DNA of 34,314 nucleotides from Veillonella sp. VA137 (GCF_003992015.1 NZ_RQVK01000016.1:1-34314), one strand, 5' to 3'. Counted from the first letter of the stretch, positions 15,611-25,128 are shown. Numbers and translations: made by a program. Notes: a model not told the origin generated them from the sequence alone.

Positions 15611-15895
15611 ATGAAAATTAGTCAAGAGGAAATTAAGAATATTGCCTTATTATCCCGATTAGAAATTAAAGATTTAGAGGCTGCTGAAAAAGCTCTCAGT
15701 AATATCCTTACCTATGTTGAGGAATTAGAAGAATTAGATTTAACAGATGTAGAGCCAATGGCTCATGCGGTGCCATTACAAAATGTGTATCGTCCAGATG
15801 AGATGAAACCATCATTGCCACGAGAAGCGGCGTTACAAAATGCACCTGAAGAAGAGAATGGGTATTTCAGAGTACCTCGTGTTGTACAGAACTAG
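15611..15895 (+). CDS. gatC: aspartyl/glutamyl-tRNA amidotransferase subunit C
   Basis: The small subunit that wraps around and stabilises GatA-GatB. At 94 residues it matches the family length (about 95). The N-terminal [17 protein letters not shown], the middle [22 protein letters not shown] and the C-terminal region around RPDE are typical. I chose the ATG at 15611 because it gives the family N-terminus with gaaagga upstream; a longer reading from 15548 would start inside the promoter. It is the first gene of gatC-gatA-gatB, ten bases before gatA. Confidence 0.93.
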   Translation: MKISQEEIKNIALLSRLEIKDLEAAEKALSNILTYVEELEELDLTDVEPMAHAVPLQNVYRPDEMKPSLPREAALQNAPEEENGYFRVPRVVQN

Positions 15896-15905
15896 GAGAA
15901 GATAC

Positions 15906-17363
15906 ATGACTCTTTTTGAATTACATCAAAAATTAGTAAATAAAGAAATTTCTGCCCTAGAGCTTACAAAAGCTGTATTGGCACATAAAAGTAATGTAGA
16001 GCCAACAGTACATGCGTACTTGTCTGACTCTCATGAAGCGGCGTTAGCACAAGCAGAGGCTGTAGATGCTAAAATTGCAAAAGGAGAAACTATTTCGCCA
16101 TTAGCAGGGATTCCTGGGGCGATTAAAGATAATATTTGTACAAAAGGGGTGGCTACTACATGTGGCTCCCACATGTTAGAAAATTTTGTGCCTCCTTACA
16201 ATGCAACGGTTATCGAAAAATTACAAGCTCAAGATGCTGTTATTTTGGGTAAATTAAACATGGACGAATTTGCTATGGGTAGCTCCACAGAGAACTCTGC
16301 CTTAGGCAAAACGACAAATCCATGGAATCCAGACTATGTACCAGGCGGTTCTTCTGGCGGTAGTGCGGCTGCTGTTGCCAGTGGTAGTGCAATCTGGGCA
16401 TTAGGTTCCGATACAGGTGGATCTATTCGTCAACCAGCATCCTATTGTGGTGTGGTTGGTTTGAAACCGACTTATGGAAATGTATCTCGCTATGGCTTGA
16501 TTGCTTATGCATCTTCTTTGGACCAAATTGGCCCTGTTACGAGAGATGTGCGTGACGCAGCTATCGTGTTGAATGCTATTACAGGCCATGATTTCCATGA
16601 TTCTACATCCATCCCAGGACATCGTGTCGATTATACAAAAACTCTTGTGAAAGATGTAAAAGGCTTGCGTATTGGTGTACCAAAAGAATATTTTGGTGAA
16701 GGCTTACATCCAGAAGTGCGTGCAGCTTTGGAAAAAGCTATTGAAACGTATCGCAATATGGGTGCCACTATCGTAGATATTTCCTTGCCAACTACAAAAT
16801 ATGCCTTGTCTGCGTACTATATCATCGCTTTAGCAGAAGCTAGTTCTAACCTAGCTCGTTATGACGGAGTTAGCTATGGTCTTCGCGTACCAGCAGATAA
16901 TTTGGTGGAAATGTCTACCAAAACTCGTACCCAAGGATTTGGTGAAGAAGTACAACGCCGTATCTTGTTAGGTACCTATGTATTGAGTTCTGGTTATTAT
17001 GATGCATACTATTTAAAAGCTCTAAAAGCTCGTCGTTTGATTAAAAATGAGTTTGATGCAGCATTCCAAGAATGTGATGTATTATTAACACCAACCGCTC
17101 CGAATACAGCTTTTAAATTTGGTGAAAAAATCAACGATCCATTGACTATGTATTTAGAGGATGTATGTACAGTGCCAGTTAACTTGGCAGGTATCCCAGG
17201 TATCAGTATTCCTGCTGGATTTGGTTCTAATGGTATGCCAATCGGTATGCAATTATTGGCGCCTGCTATGGGTGAAAGTACATTGTTGCAAGCAGCCTAT
17301 AGCTTTGAACAAGAATGTCCTGAATTTACAAAATTGCCAACTATGGGAGAATTGAAACTATGA
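15906..17363 (+). CDS. gatA: Glu-tRNA(Gln)/Asp-tRNA(Asn) amidotransferase subunit A
   Basis: The amidase subunit, which releases ammonia from glutamine for transamidation of mischarged Glu-tRNA(Gln) or Asp-tRNA(Asn). The 485-residue length is standard. The Ser-cisSer-Lys triad is visible: Lys74 in GAIKDN, Ser149 in PGGSSGGS and Ser173 in [13 protein letters not shown], which line up with Lys79, Ser154 and Ser178 of the S. aureus enzyme at a constant offset of five. AGGAGAAG precedes the ATG at 15906. Its stop overlaps gatB by four bases (ATGA). A complete GatCAB implies the cell lacks a glutaminyl- and/or asparaginyl-tRNA synthetase, though none can be checked here. Confidence 0.97.
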   Translation: MTLFELHQKLVNKEISALELTKAVLAHKSNVEPTVHAYLSDSHEAALAQAEAVDAKIAKGETISPLAGIPGAIKDNICTKGVATTCGSHMLENFVPPYNATVIEKLQAQDAVILGKLNMDEFAMGSSTENSALGKTTNPWNPDYVPGGSSGGSAAAVASGSAIWALGSDTGGSIRQPASYCGVVGLKPTYGNVSRYGLIAYASSLDQIGPVTRDVRDAAIVLNAITGHDFHDSTSIPGHRVDYTKTLVKDVKGLRIGVPKEYFGEGLHPEVRAALEKAIETYRNMGATIVDISLPTTKYALSAYYIIALAEASSNLARYDGVSYGLRVPADNLVEMSTKTRTQGFGEEVQRRILLGTYVLSSGYYDAYYLKALKARRLIKNEFDAAFQECDVLLTPTAPNTAFKFGEKINDPLTMYLEDVCTVPVNLAGIPGISIPAGFGSNGMPIGMQLLAPAMGESTLLQAAYSFEQECPEFTKLPTMGELKL

Positions 17364-18805
17364 AATATGAAACAGTAGTAGGCCTTGAAGTTCATACTGA
17401 ACTGAAAACAAATTCAAAAATTTTCTGCTCCTGTACAACGGCCTTCGGGGGCGACCATAATACACATGTATGTCCAACTTGCTTAGGTTTGCCAGGAACT
17501 ATGCCTGTATTTAACCAAAAAGTGCTGGAATATGCTATCAAAGTCGGTTTAGCATTAAACTGCGAAATCGTACTATTCAATAAATTTGACCGCAAAAACT
17601 ATTATTACCCAGATTTGCCTAAAAACTGGCAAACTTCTCAATTTGACTTGCCTATTTGCGTAAACGGTCATCTTGATGTAGAGGTGAATGGTGAAACTCG
17701 TCGCATTCGTATCAACCGTATCCATATGGAAGAAGATGCTGGTAAATTAGTGCATAGTGGTGCTACTATTTCTAGCTCTGATAGCTCCAATGTAGACTAC
17801 AATCGTACAGGTGTACCATTGTTAGAAATCGTATCAGAACCTGATCTTCGTTCTGGTGAAGAAGCGCGCCAATATGTGGATAAAATTCGTGCTATTGTAC
17901 AATACTTAGGCGTATCTGACGGACGTATGGAAGAAGGTAGTTTGCGTTGTGATGCGAACATTTCTATTCGCCCAGTGGGAGAAACAAAGTTAGGTACGAA
18001 AACCGAAATTAAAAATATGAACTCTTTAACAGGCATCCAAAAAGGTATTGAATACGAAGCACTTCGTCAAGCAGAAGCCTTGGAAGATGGAGAAACGATT
18101 GTTCAAGAAACTCGTACTTGGGACGATAGCAAAGGTATCACTCTTTCCATGCGTAAGAAAGAGAAGGAAAATGACTACCGTTTCTTCCCAGAACCAGACT
18201 TGGTGCCTATCGTGGTAGATCCTAACTATGTAGAAGAAATCCGTCAATCCTTACCAGAATTGCCAGAAGCGAAACAACAACGCTTCATGGAATCCTATGG
18301 ATTGTCCAGTGAAGATGCACGTACATTGACAAGCCAACGTGCTACAGCGGACTATTTCGATGCTGTCGTAGAGGCTGGAGCAGATGCAAAAACGGCATCT
18401 AACTGGATCATCGGTGATTTGGCAAAACTTGTGAACGATGCTGGTATTTCTTATGCGGATAGCAAAGTACAACCAAAACAATTGGCTGATATGATTAGCC
18501 TAATTGAAAAAGGCACGATTTCTGGTAAAATTGCAAAACAAGTGATTGTCAAAATGTTTGAAACTGGTAAAAATCCAGACAAAATTGTAGAAGAAGAAGG
18601 CTTAGTTCAAATTACCGATACAGGAGCTATTGAAGAAATTGTAAAACAAGTCATTGCAGATAATCCAAAATCTGTGGAAGATTTCAAATCTGGTAAAGGT
18701 AAAGCTATCGGATTCTTGGTGGGCCAAGTGATGCGTGCCTCTAAAGGTAAAGCCAATCCTGGCGTAGTGAATGAATTGTTGGAAAAACATTTACAAGCTC
18801 TATAG
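17360..18805 (+). CDS. gatB: Glu-tRNA(Gln)/Asp-tRNA(Asn) amidotransferase subunit B
   Basis: The kinase subunit, which activates the tRNA-bound Glu or Asp with ATP and accepts ammonia channelled from GatA. At 481 residues it is full length. It opens [21 protein letters not shown] and has the zinc-type Cys pairs FCSC and VCPTC, the cradle motif [24 protein letters not shown], the [17 protein letters not shown] catalytic segment, and ends with the helical and YqeY-like tail domain that grips the tRNA ([18 protein letters not shown]). Its start overlaps gatA, giving coupled translation of the complex. Confidence 0.97.
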   Translation: MKYETVVGLEVHTELKTNSKIFCSCTTAFGGDHNTHVCPTCLGLPGTMPVFNQKVLEYAIKVGLALNCEIVLFNKFDRKNYYYPDLPKNWQTSQFDLPICVNGHLDVEVNGETRRIRINRIHMEEDAGKLVHSGATISSSDSSNVDYNRTGVPLLEIVSEPDLRSGEEARQYVDKIRAIVQYLGVSDGRMEEGSLRCDANISIRPVGETKLGTKTEIKNMNSLTGIQKGIEYEALRQAEALEDGETIVQETRTWDDSKGITLSMRKKEKENDYRFFPEPDLVPIVVDPNYVEEIRQSLPELPEAKQQRFMESYGLSSEDARTLTSQRATADYFDAVVEAGADAKTASNWIIGDLAKLVNDAGISYADSKVQPKQLADMISLIEKGTISGKIAKQVIVKMFETGKNPDKIVEEEGLVQITDTGAIEEIVKQVIADNPKSVEDFKSGKGKAIGFLVGQVMRASKGKANPGVVNELLEKHLQAL

Positions 18806-18813
18806 GAGTGACT

Positions 18814-19149
18814 ATGAGTCAAGAACAAAAGTATGATGAAGGAACGCGCGTTCTTTCAGAAGAGGAATTGCGTGACTTTGATGGTACAACAATAGATGAA
18901 GAGGGGCGTACATATGACGCTCCTCGTTATCAATCTTCTCAACAGGAACAAGACCAATTTCAAACCATTCCTAATATGAAGATATTTTTGTGGAATGCTC
19001 TTAGCTGGAACTGGAAACTAGGCATAGCAGTAGGCATCGTGATGCTTATTATAGTGTTATTTGCACTAGCTAAATTTATCATTGCTGGTGCTTTTGTGAT
19101 TATTTTAGCTTGGCTAGTGATGCGTTTGTTGGGGAAACTATTTTTTTAA
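18814..19149 (+). CDS. hypothetical small membrane protein (two helices)
   Basis: I do not recognise the family. The 111-residue protein has an acidic, Gln-rich hydrophilic N-terminal half (about 1-60) and two adjacent hydrophobic segments at about 66-87 and 88-106, ending in a basic MRLLGKLFF tail. No signal peptide is seen. AGGAGTG four bases before the ATG at 18814, and a gap of only eight bases after gatB, suggest it is translated from the gat mRNA. Base composition resembles its neighbours. A membrane-associated accessory role is all that can be inferred. Confidence 0.65.
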   Translation: MSQEQKYDEGTRVLSEEELRDFDGTTIDEEGRTYDAPRYQSSQQEQDQFQTIPNMKIFLWNALSWNWKLGIAVGIVMLIIVLFALAKFIIAGAFVIILAWLVMRLLGKLFF

Positions 19150-19174
19150 ATCTGAATACAGAGGTTGTATTGCT

Positions 19175-20782
19175 ATGGAACAAACATTTTCATGGAAGCG
19201 GTTTGCATGGCTAGGGATAGGAACGTTTTTGTTCTACTTGTTTATGGCATGGGCGTTGCCTGTGACGGATACAGTGGAATCAAACTACGCTTTGTCTGCC
19301 GTGACCATGATGAAACATGGAGAGTTTTTGTCTCCTATGATTTATGACATGTATTGGTATGATAAACCAATTATGGCATATTGGGGGCTTATACTGTCCT
19401 ACTCTTTGTTTGGTATCTCTGATTTGGCTGCTCGATTGCCATCCATTGTCGTTTCTACTTGTACAGTATTAGCGATGTATCGGATGGCTTTCAGTATATA
19501 TCAAGTAGAACGGATTGCCATGTGGAGTGCCATTGCCCTAGGAACGGCGTTAGAATTTTGGTACATCGGTCATGCTGTCGTGACGGATGGATATTTATTT
19601 CTCTTTTCTATGGGGATTTTTTACTATTTATATCGTGGTATCACAGGTGAAAGTCATCGCCATATGGTCTATGCATATCTGTTTGCTGGGTTAGCGGTAC
19701 TTACCAAGGGCCCTGTAGGGATCGTGCTACCAGGGATTATTTTAATTCTATATGTGGCCTTGAATCGTCGTATGGATTGGTTCAAATATGTCTTTTCTTG
19801 GAAAGGTATTCTTGCTTTTATCCTAGTCGTAGCACCTTGGTATGGATATATGTACCATGTTCATGGAGATGCTTTTATCCAAGGATTTTTAGGGCTACAT
19901 AATGTGACGAGAGCGACGGTACCAGAGCATCCAGAGCATAATTGGTGGTATTTGTATTTTGCCTTATTACCAATCTGTATGATGCCTTGGACTAGCTTTG
20001 TAGTTCGTGGTATTAATGAACAGAAACACGCCTATATTTGGTATTGGTCTATTTTCTGGTTTGTAGGAACTGTTCTGTTCTACACGTGTATGGCCACTAA
20101 ATATGTTACCTACACATTTATTATGCTGATTCCTTTGGCATTATGGGCAGGTATGGGCATTCATGCTTGTATAGAAGGATACAAAGATCGTAAGATGACA
20201 TGGAGGGTGTTTGCCCTATATGCACTGGGTGGATTTCCATTTTTACTAGGATTAGTCATAGTGGGATTAAGCATCTCTTTATCACATAGTGCGTATCTTT
20301 GGATTAGTTTAGCGGTAACAGTGGTGAGTTGCATCTACGCCACTAGTAAACGAACAGGGAAAACCATAGTGTGCAGTATGGCAACCAGTGCTATTGTATT
20401 CTATCTAGCATTAGTTCCTAACTTAGTGCCAGTTATGGAAGACCAATCTGCTAAGGTATTAGCTAATAAAGTGGTGGCACTAGAAGGTGTTACGCCACTA
20501 GATGTGTATCAATATGGTAACTACCGTACTTCCTTGTCCTATTATTTAGGGCGGACGACTTCCTATATTCATTACAAAGAACATGAAAGTGTATGGGAAG
20601 ATGGAAAGAATATTATGCCTATGGTGAAACCTATTGCGCTCGCAAAGGATGCAGAGAAGCTATCTCGTGCCTTAATTTATGTGCCGAATAAATACGCAAC
20701 GTATTTTAAAGAAACAAGTTTATATGACCAGGTTCAGCCTATAGAAAAAGATTCTCGAGGAGTCTTCTACAAAGCGAAATAA
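19175..20782 (+). CDS. ArnT/PMT-family membrane glycosyltransferase
   Basis: A 535-residue polytopic enzyme of the GT83/GT39 type, which transfers a sugar from a polyprenyl-phosphate carrier to an acceptor on the extracytoplasmic side of the inner membrane. After the first helix it carries DTVESNYAL, the position of the catalytic acidic motif in this superfamily (DE-RYA in ArnT), then WYDKPIMAYW, matching the conserved DKP segment, and around ten further helices with a small C-terminal soluble domain. ArnT adds aminoarabinose to lipid A; the altered first motif means the sugar and acceptor remain open. A gagg ribosome site precedes the ATG. It converges on a phosphoethanolamine-transferase-like gene, hinting at envelope modification. 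Confidence 0.78.
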   Translation: MEQTFSWKRFAWLGIGTFLFYLFMAWALPVTDTVESNYALSAVTMMKHGEFLSPMIYDMYWYDKPIMAYWGLILSYSLFGISDLAARLPSIVVSTCTVLAMYRMAFSIYQVERIAMWSAIALGTALEFWYIGHAVVTDGYLFLFSMGIFYYLYRGITGESHRHMVYAYLFAGLAVLTKGPVGIVLPGIILILYVALNRRMDWFKYVFSWKGILAFILVVAPWYGYMYHVHGDAFIQGFLGLHNVTRATVPEHPEHNWWYLYFALLPICMMPWTSFVVRGINEQKHAYIWYWSIFWFVGTVLFYTCMATKYVTYTFIMLIPLALWAGMGIHACIEGYKDRKMTWRVFALYALGGFPFLLGLVIVGLSISLSHSAYLWISLAVTVVSCIYATSKRTGKTIVCSMATSAIVFYLALVPNLVPVMEDQSAKVLANKVVALEGVTPLDVYQYGNYRTSLSYYLGRTTSYIHYKEHESVWEDGKNIMPMVKPIALAKDAEKLSRALIYVPNKYATYFKETSLYDQVQPIEKDSRGVFYKAK

Positions 20783-20796
20783 TGGTAACCATATTA

Positions 20797-20825
20797 TTGG
20801 GGATGCTCCTAGGGAGTGTCCCCAA
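20797..20825. repeat. hairpin TTGGGGA...TCCCCAA after the glycosyltransferase gene
   Basis: TTGGGGATGCTCC pairs with GGAGTGTCCCCAA around a 3-base loop; the two central TG/TG positions can form wobble pairs in RNA. No T-run follows, so it is not a standard terminator. Its GGGG...CTCC/GGAG...CCCC design resembles the inner hairpin at 25-63. Confidence 0.5.
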
Positions 20826-20952
20826 CATGTTTCTGTTACTATAGGACAGATAGTATGAGTCCTCTATGTGAGGTATATTTTTTATGCCTCGATAATAATT
20901 GGGGGAAGGACTGTAAAAGATCTTCTCAAAGACTTATATTTATATAAAAGAA

Positions 20953-21060
20953 GGCTCTATAATATATTTTGGGGGACAGTAAAAGCCATCGCGCTAAAGT
21001 ATATTTTTATGCATAAAGAGACTGAACTGATTAATTGCTACCCCAAAACTTGACAAAGAG
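20953..21060. repeat. 108-bp segment bounded by degenerate inverted repeat ends (IS/MITE remnant?)
   Basis: The left end on the plus strand starts GGCTCTATAATATATTTTGGGGG. The right end on the minus strand reads CTCTTTGTCAAGTTTTGGGG. Both resemble the sequence at 34240-34269 (GGCTCTTTGTCAAATGTGGGGG). It has no credible coding frame. It may be a miniature or decayed insertion element; from memory, GGCTCTT-type ends occur in the ISL3 family, which I cannot verify here. Confidence 0.4.
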
Positions 21061-21081
21061 ATTATAAGAATAGATATGAAA

Positions 21082-21114
21082 CAGGCACCAACTTCAATAG
21101 CTGGTGCCTGTTTT
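21082..21114. terminator. bidirectional terminator between convergent genes
   Basis: CAGGCACCA (21082-21090) and TGGTGCCTG (21102-21110) form a GC-rich 9-bp stem with an 11-base loop. TTTTGT follows on the plus strand and TTTCAT on the minus strand. It can end both the glycosyltransferase and the minus-strand transcript. Confidence 0.75.
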
Positions 21115-21128
21115 GTACTTGTAGTAGT

Positions 21129-22955
21129 TTATTTCGCATCAGGATCTAAGGACAATGGTTGTGTACCTAACATTGTAGTTAAGTTATTGACATTAAAGCG
21201 ATAGGCTTTATTGGAGAAATCTCGTGTTACATCATAGTTACCAGATGGAGCATGTATGATGCCCACTAGCATATCATACAATAAGTCATTGGTGAAATAT
21301 TGTTGTTCATGATTGCGTAGGGTAATTGCTGTTTCTGGATACGCATTACGATATGTAGGAGATAAGTACACCCACATTGGTATCCGTGTCATTCCAAAGT
21401 TGAAAATGTCTGGATTGTGAGATGTTTTAATATTTTCTCCGTGGTCAGAGAAATAGACCATGGCTTGTAAGTTTAAGTTATCCTTAGCATAGGTGTAAAT
21501 TTCTTGTAACAGCCAATCAGTATATAGTTGGCTATTGGCATAAGCTTCAATTCCTTCAGGGTTTGGACCTTGTTTCCATTTGCTGAACTCGTGAGGATAT
21601 CTATCGTTGTAGTAGATATGACTACCCATAATATGAATGACAATAAAATTATTTTGGTTCTTTGGTACGTCTTTTAACAGTGGTAACAAAGCGCCATCAT
21701 ATTGATCGGAGAAAGCATAGGATTCGTGAGCCCATCGAGGGGTATCACTAGCCTTAGCAATGAGGGAGATAGCCGTATCGTATTCGCCATACACACCTTG
21801 GTTAGACAGCCAAGAGGTGTGATACCCAGCTTTTTTCGCCACATCGATAATAGTAGTAGCATCAAAGAATGGTTTGTCGTCATATTGATTGCGCTCTGTT
21901 AAGGCTCTTTCTAAAGTCGGTACAGTCTGCACATAGGATGAGTAAGCGTGTTTAAAGACATTGAAGTTTGGATTTTGATACAGGGAACCTTGCCATGGAG
22001 TATCATCGTAAGGGAAGTCAGGAGTATACATTTTCATGTAATCTCTAGAAGAAGATTCTCCAATGACTAAGATGACAGTACCTGGAGTTTTTTGCGCCGC
22101 TGTTTCGGTAGTGCTTAATTGTAAATTGTTAAATACACTAACATGCTTATCATTATAAGATTGCAACTCTTTCATATAGGCTCGAACTTCTAGCCAATTG
22201 CTGACAATATCTGTACGAGGGAAAAGGTAATATCCACCATACACGATGAGGGCGATGGATAGAATCCATTTTATATCATCTTGATATCGCTGAAAGAAAG
22301 AGGAATAGAACACAGTAGGCTCATCGTTCGTTTGAGCTTTTACATTGGCAAAGTATAAAAGACCAAGTATGATAGCGATACCTATGATAGCCCCTCCGAT
22401 GCCACCTACGCCGATAATATTTTTTACAAATCCTAAGGCTTCCTCGGGGTTGGTTTGATACAATGCCATCATAGTGGCAGGAGTAATACAATGCCAAGTG
22501 GATAGATAGTACCCGATTTGACCAACTGGTATAAGGAGCAATGCTACGTCAAGGATGCTGTATAGAGCAGACCAAATACGTTTTGCCTTTCCCCATTGTA
22601 GTAGCCAATAGTGGGTGACACTAAGACCACAGAATAAGACTAGACCAAATAAAAAATCGTTGGCGAATTCGTAGAAGTAAAAAGGCTTTTCATAAGACCA
22701 GTGAAATAAGAGCGGGAATGTTAATGCCCAACTGATACCTACGATGCCATGACCAATGATATATCCCTTTTTAAAGGAACTACGAATGATCGATTGTAAG
22801 ACTGTTAAGCCTACAATAGTAGGAACGAATAAGGTAAGGATATCTTCTATGTCAAACCCTAAAGTAATTGGTTCGTAGATGTAAAATAGTGCCACTGCGA
22901 TGATAGTGGACACGATGGTATACAGTCCCAACTGTTTCCATCTTTGACGATGCAT
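21129..22955 (-). CDS. sulfatase-family phosphoethanolamine transferase-like membrane enzyme
   Basis: A 608-residue enzyme of the EptA/CptA/OpgE group, which moves phosphoethanolamine from phosphatidylethanolamine to lipid A, LPS core or other glycans on the outer face of the inner membrane. The N-terminal part has about seven membrane helices; the C-terminal half is the alkaline-phosphatase-like domain: ILVIGESSSRDYMKMY (metal-binding Glu), DDTPW (the TP segment holding the nucleophilic Thr in relatives), HIMGSHIYY, FSDHGEN and RIPMWVYLSP. I chose the start with gagaggcgacact upstream; an in-frame ATG 45 bases earlier (23000) lacks a ribosome site. It is the only confident minus-strand gene. 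An LtaS-like phosphoglycerol transferase is less likely, given the motifs. Confidence 0.82.
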   Translation of the reverse strand: MHRQRWKQLGLYTIVSTIIAVALFYIYEPITLGFDIEDILTLFVPTIVGLTVLQSIIRSSFKKGYIIGHGIVGISWALTFPLLFHWSYEKPFYFYEFANDFLFGLVLFCGLSVTHYWLLQWGKAKRIWSALYSILDVALLLIPVGQIGYYLSTWHCITPATMMALYQTNPEEALGFVKNIIGVGGIGGAIIGIAIILGLLYFANVKAQTNDEPTVFYSSFFQRYQDDIKWILSIALIVYGGYYLFPRTDIVSNWLEVRAYMKELQSYNDKHVSVFNNLQLSTTETAAQKTPGTVILVIGESSSRDYMKMYTPDFPYDDTPWQGSLYQNPNFNVFKHAYSSYVQTVPTLERALTERNQYDDKPFFDATTIIDVAKKAGYHTSWLSNQGVYGEYDTAISLIAKASDTPRWAHESYAFSDQYDGALLPLLKDVPKNQNNFIVIHIMGSHIYYNDRYPHEFSKWKQGPNPEGIEAYANSQLYTDWLLQEIYTYAKDNLNLQAMVYFSDHGENIKTSHNPDIFNFGMTRIPMWVYLSPTYRNAYPETAITLRNHEQQYFTNDLLYDMLVGIIHAPSGNYDVTRDFSNKAYRFNVNNLTTMLGTQPLSLDPDAK

Positions 22956-23083
22956 AGTGTCGCCTCTCTTTCTGGGTGTAGCAATTTTCGCCCATTTCAT
23001 TTATAATACTTATTAGATACATACGTTGGTATGTCTATGTATTATTCTAACTGTTTCTAATAGGAAATGCAATTTTTTCATAC

Positions 23084-23115
23084 AAGGTGTGGTGAAAGCC
23101 ATACCTTTATTTTTG
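23084..23115 (+). terminator. terminator-like hairpin in the scpA leader
   Basis: AAGGTGTGG (23084-23092) pairs with CCATACCTT (23099-23107) with one wobble across a 6-base loop, followed by TATTTTT. It ends only a few bases before the scpA ribosome site, so it could attenuate the downstream operon or stop read-through. Confidence 0.45.
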
Positions 23116-23131
23116 GTAGAAAGGAGTTTTC

Positions 23132-23863
23132 ATGAATACCTACGATTTTAAACTGGATATTTTTGAAGGCCCTTTGGATCTTTTGTTGCATTTGATTGAA
23201 AAGAATCAGATTGATATATACGATATTCCCATTGTGCATATCACCTCACAATATATGGATATACTCAAAACTTGGAATCAATTTGATATTGCCTATAGTA
23301 GTGAGTTTTTAGTGATGGCAGCTACGTTGTTGCAGATTAAGTCACGCCTTTTATTGCCTAAGATAAATCATAAGGATGAAAGTGATACAGAAGATCCACG
23401 AGACGAATTGGTGAATCGATTGGTGGAGTTTAAACGCATCAAAGAATTGACGGAGCTCCTAGAAGAACGTGTATCCGATGGATCCTATGTATTTAATAGA
23501 CCGGAAGAGCTTAGCCAAGTGGGATTAGATCTTGTTTGTACTGTGGAGTGGGATGCATTAGTGGCATGCTTTCAGAAAGTGCAGGAACGATATGATCGAC
23601 CTGAGGTAGAAGCTCCCAAAGTTATGATGGAACGTGAAGAATATACATTGGAACAAGGGATTGAAGATGTATTACTAGCGACGAGGAATCAACAAGTGCC
23701 CTGTGTAAATTTATTTGCTTCGGTACAGACGAAGGAAGAAAGTGTGGTTACATTTTTGGCGTTATTAGAGTTAATGAAACGTCAACTATTGCGAATTATA
23801 GTGGGCAATCACGATATATATAACGTGATTGTAGAAGGTATAGAAGAAGGAGATGCGCTGTGA
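23132..23863 (+). CDS. scpA: segregation and condensation protein A
   Basis: The kleisin subunit of the Smc-ScpA-ScpB condensin, which bridges the Smc heads in chromosome organisation. The 243-residue length fits. The N-terminus FKLDIFEGPLDLLLHLIEKNQIDIYDIPI is the classic ScpA signature, followed by FLVMAATLLQIKSRLLLP. A winged-helix C-terminal part ends FLALLELMKRQLLRI. AAAGGAG fixes the ATG. It begins a compact run of seven plus-strand genes and overlaps scpB by four bases (GTGA). Confidence 0.97.
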   Translation: MNTYDFKLDIFEGPLDLLLHLIEKNQIDIYDIPIVHITSQYMDILKTWNQFDIAYSSEFLVMAATLLQIKSRLLLPKINHKDESDTEDPRDELVNRLVEFKRIKELTELLEERVSDGSYVFNRPEELSQVGLDLVCTVEWDALVACFQKVQERYDRPEVEAPKVMMEREEYTLEQGIEDVLLATRNQQVPCVNLFASVQTKEESVVTFLALLELMKRQLLRIIVGNHDIYNVIVEGIEEGDAL

Positions 23864-24396
23864 ATAGCATTGAATTTCAGCAGTTAGAGGCTGTATTATT
23901 TGCAGCAGCTACCCCTTTAACGATAGATACATTAGCAGATATTTTTGAAGTCTATGCACCAGAAGTTGAAAAAGCTATCAAAGGTTACGAAGAAAGGTTA
24001 GTACAGGAACGGCGAGGAATTAGGATTCGTAAAAGTGCATCGGGCATAGAACTAGTGAGCGCCCAAGAATGCAGTGAATTTGTTACTAAAATTCGCCATA
24101 GAGATGAAAAGCTATCTGGAGCGGCTATGGAAACGTTGGCTGTAATTGCTTTCAAACAGCCTATCACAAAAGGTGAAGTAGAAGAATTTCGTGGTGTGAA
24201 CTGTGAAAAAGTATTAAAACAATTATTGGCCCGTGACATGATTGTAGAGTTAGGACGAAAGGAAACTATCGGACGTCCTGTGATTTACGGAACATCGGAT
24301 AACTTTTTAAGGACTGTAGGTGCCAATTCTATTGAAGAATTGCAACAGTCTATGCCTCTTTCAGCGGGGTTATCCATAGATATAGAAGGAGATTAA
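23860..24396 (+). CDS. scpB: segregation and condensation protein B
   Basis: The winged-helix dimer that binds ScpA in the Smc condensin. It has 178 residues, with QQLEAVLFAAATPLTIDTLADIF at the N-terminus and LSGAAMETLAVIAFKQPITKGEVEEFRGV followed by IGRPVIYGTSDNFL, all typical of ScpB. It starts with GTG overlapping the scpA stop, with aaggagat upstream, so the two subunits are translationally coupled. The rluB-like gene follows after one base, the conserved Firmicutes order. Confidence 0.96.
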   Translation: MNSIEFQQLEAVLFAAATPLTIDTLADIFEVYAPEVEKAIKGYEERLVQERRGIRIRKSASGIELVSAQECSEFVTKIRHRDEKLSGAAMETLAVIAFKQPITKGEVEEFRGVNCEKVLKQLLARDMIVELGRKETIGRPVIYGTSDNFLRTVGANSIEELQQSMPLSAGLSIDIEGD

Positions 24397-24397
24397 T

Positions 24398-25120
24398 ATG
24401 GAACTAGAACGTTTGCAAAAATATATTGCCCGTTGTGGTGTGGCATCACGACGAAAAGCAGAAGAATTGATTACTTCTGGCAAAGTACTTGTGAATGGTA
24501 AATATGTAAAAGAACTGGGTGCAAAGGTAAATCCTACACGGGACCGCGTTAAAGTGGATGGACAACTATTGGAGCCAGAGGCATTGGAATATTATATTTT
24601 TAACAAGCCAAAAGGGGTGATTACATCCATTACAGATCCTGAAGGACGCAAAACTGTTATGGATTATATTAACTCTGTAAAAGTTCGTATTTATCCTGTA
24701 GGCCGATTAGACTACCATACAGAAGGATTATTACTATTGACGAATGATGGAACTATGGCGCAAAATTTAGCCCATCCATCAAAAGGTGTGACGAAAACCT
24801 ACGAAGTAAAAGTAAAAGATCGTGTGCTTGATGAACATTTAGAACAGTTAGCAGTAGGTATCAAACTAGAAGATGGTATGACGGCGCCTTGCGAAATTAC
24901 AGACTACGGATTTAATGGAAAAACAGGTCTTACCACTGTAGAAATTACCATCCATGAAGGGCGTAATCGTCAAGTACGCCGTATGTTTGAACACTTTGGG
25001 TACTCTATTCATAATTTGAAACGCATCAATTATGCGGGATTGAATTTGAAAGGGTTGAAACGTGGGGCTTTTCGTAAATTAACTCGTGAAGAAGTGAAAC
25101 AATTACAAGCGATAAAATAA
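24398..25120 (+). CDS. rluB: RluB/RsuA-family rRNA pseudouridine synthase
   Basis: Converts a specific uridine in rRNA to pseudouridine; by scpB linkage and Firmicutes precedent it is the large-subunit RluB type. At 240 residues it has an N-terminal S4 RNA-binding domain (about 3-60, RLQKYIARCGVASRRKAEELI, VLVNGK), FNKPKGVITS, the catalytic Asp in VGRLDYHTEGLLLLTNDG, and the C-terminal IHEGRNRQVRRMFEHFG. Short alternatives RluE/RsuA differ mainly in target site, which the sequence alone does not settle. Aaggagat precedes its ATG. Confidence 0.93.
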   Translation: MELERLQKYIARCGVASRRKAEELITSGKVLVNGKYVKELGAKVNPTRDRVKVDGQLLEPEALEYYIFNKPKGVITSITDPEGRKTVMDYINSVKVRIYPVGRLDYHTEGLLLLTNDGTMAQNLAHPSKGVTKTYEVKVKDRVLDEHLEQLAVGIKLEDGMTAPCEITDYGFNGKTGLTTVEITIHEGRNRQVRRMFEHFGYSIHNLKRINYAGLNLKGLKRGAFRKLTREEVKQLQAIK

Positions 25121-25128
25121 GGATACAT

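Noticed and set aside
20868-21053. A 61-codon open frame in the gap after the glycosyltransferase gene.
   Set aside because: It has no ribosome site, low-complexity composition and no recognisable motif, and it overlaps the degenerate repeat segment.
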